6,759 nt of DNA from Halothece sp964463655 (lineage in GTDB: Bacteria > Cyanobacteriota > Cyanobacteriia > Cyanobacteriales > Rubidibacteraceae), in NCBI GenBank assembly GCA_964463655.1, contig CAYXDG010000119.1, positions 1-6,759 on the forward strand. The letters run 5' to 3'. Under the pieces are notes generated by a model. That model was given only the letters and a program-made list of their open reading frames with translations, was not told the origin of the DNA and ran no database searches. Within the stretch, counting starts at the first letter, position 1. Each line of letters starts with the position of its first letter. Both the position numbers and the translations under genes were made by a program. Positions 6,512 to 6,759 of the stretch are shown piece by piece.

Positions 6512-6638
6512 CTCGCGATCGCACGCAAAACTGATCCAAAGACAATCAAACCCGAATCCCCTGCTTCGAGACAAAAGCACAATAGCAGAAAACGTCATTC
6601 ATCTGCCCTTGTTTTAGCGAAACTGGCAGGTAAGGTGG

Positions 6639-6759
6639 TTGACATCCTCTCCGCCCTAAAAGGCGGAGATTCCTACTAGAGCAAACTTAATTGTTTGCTC
6701 TTTTGGTGGGTTGACGCTTCAACGGGAACAGCTACCCAATCGGTAGTCTCACACTCCCT
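6639..6759 (-). mobile_element. Right end of an IS200/IS605-family element (partial)
   Basis: Read on the minus strand, the last 121 bases give a GGGAGTGTGAGAC block, then CCCGTTGAAGCGTCAACCCACC, then GAATCTCC and a hairpin, ending GGATGTCAA. I recall this order as the conserved right end of cyanobacterial IS605-type elements carrying tnpB. The final TCAA matches the right cleavage tetranucleotide known for IS608. The element enters from the right and its left end, with any tnpA or tnpB, lies outside the window. It may be a full insertion or a remnant; that cannot be told here. Confidence 0.6.
6639..6759 (-). ncRNA. TnpB-associated omega RNA (reRNA) scaffold, 3' part
   Basis: The minus strand folds into successive hairpins. 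In plus coordinates these are CTACC 6732-6736 with GGTAG 6742-6746; GTTGA 6710-6714 with TCAAC 6719-6723; GAGCAAAC 6679-6686 with GTTTGCTC 6693-6700; and TCTCCGCC 6648-6655 with GGCGGAGA 6662-6669. A string of stems ending at the element boundary is the known architecture of the RNA that guides TnpB nuclease, whose guide is the host sequence just past the end. The guide here would be read leftward from 6638, beginning CCACCTTACCTGCCAG. Expression and a functional TnpB partner are not shown by this window. An 84-base open frame to TAG at 6676-6678 overlaps the scaffold but is not claimed as tnpB. Confidence 0.5.

Noticed and set aside
6200..6545. Two overlapping minus-strand ORFs of 60 and 74 codons.
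   Set aside because: They have no ribosome binding site, no recognisable motif and unremarkable composition. One is antisense to the more protein-like small plus-strand ORF.
6676..6759. Minus-strand open frame of 27 codons from the window edge to TAG, possibly the C-terminus of TnpB.
   Set aside because: It is too short to recognise, and it overlaps the RNA scaffold. The other two minus-strand frames stop quickly. An equally good reading is that tnpB stops just beyond the edge, before the GGGAGTGTGAGAC block.

Overview
The window is cyanobacterial chromosomal DNA. Two things point there: the gene order fbp–tal–zwf–opcA, a cyanobacterial arrangement for the oxidative pentose phosphate (OPP) pathway, and five exact copies of the cyanobacterial HIP1 octamer GCGATCGC (starts at 2000, 2613, 2796, 4917 and 6515). 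The species cannot be fixed from the sequence alone.

Layout. Bases 1-29 hold a hairpin with a T-run that looks like the terminator of a gene to the left. An unrecognised 104-residue protein with two membrane segments follows (249-563). After a 206-base gap with a possible promoter come four same-strand metabolic genes: class I fructose-1,6-bisphosphatase (fbp, 770-1777), transaldolase (tal, 1832-2986), glucose-6-phosphate dehydrogenase (zwf, 3165-4694) and the G6PDH activator OpcA (opcA, best start 4722, end 5852). A strong hairpin plus T-run at 5895-5923 ends the cluster. The 178-base tal–zwf gap is mostly C/G-run inverted repeats of a kind dispersed in cyanobacterial genomes.

How the genes fit together. 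Zwf starts the OPP pathway and OpcA controls its activity. Transaldolase links the pentose phosphates back to fructose-6-phosphate. Fructose-1,6-bisphosphatase returns triose phosphates to the hexose pool, so carbon can cycle through Zwf. This is the night-time, and in some species heterocyst, source of NADPH. Redox control is plausible: Zwf has Cys187 and Cys445, and OpcA has a Cys pair six residues apart near its C-terminus. This OpcA also seems to lack a segment of about 80 residues that I recall in Nostoc-type homologues.

Right part. From 5924 to 6400 there is no convincing gene, but the DNA is AT-rich and full of short repeats, including a 21-base imperfect palindrome and four copies of AAGGTT/AACCTT. 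A 36-codon ORF at 6401-6511 could encode a single-pass membrane peptide. The last ~120 bases (6639-6759, minus strand) look like the right end of an IS200/IS605-family element with the 3' scaffold of a TnpB-associated omega RNA. The rest of that element lies beyond the window. The closest thing here to an RNA-guided system is this fragment; no wholly new system is visible.
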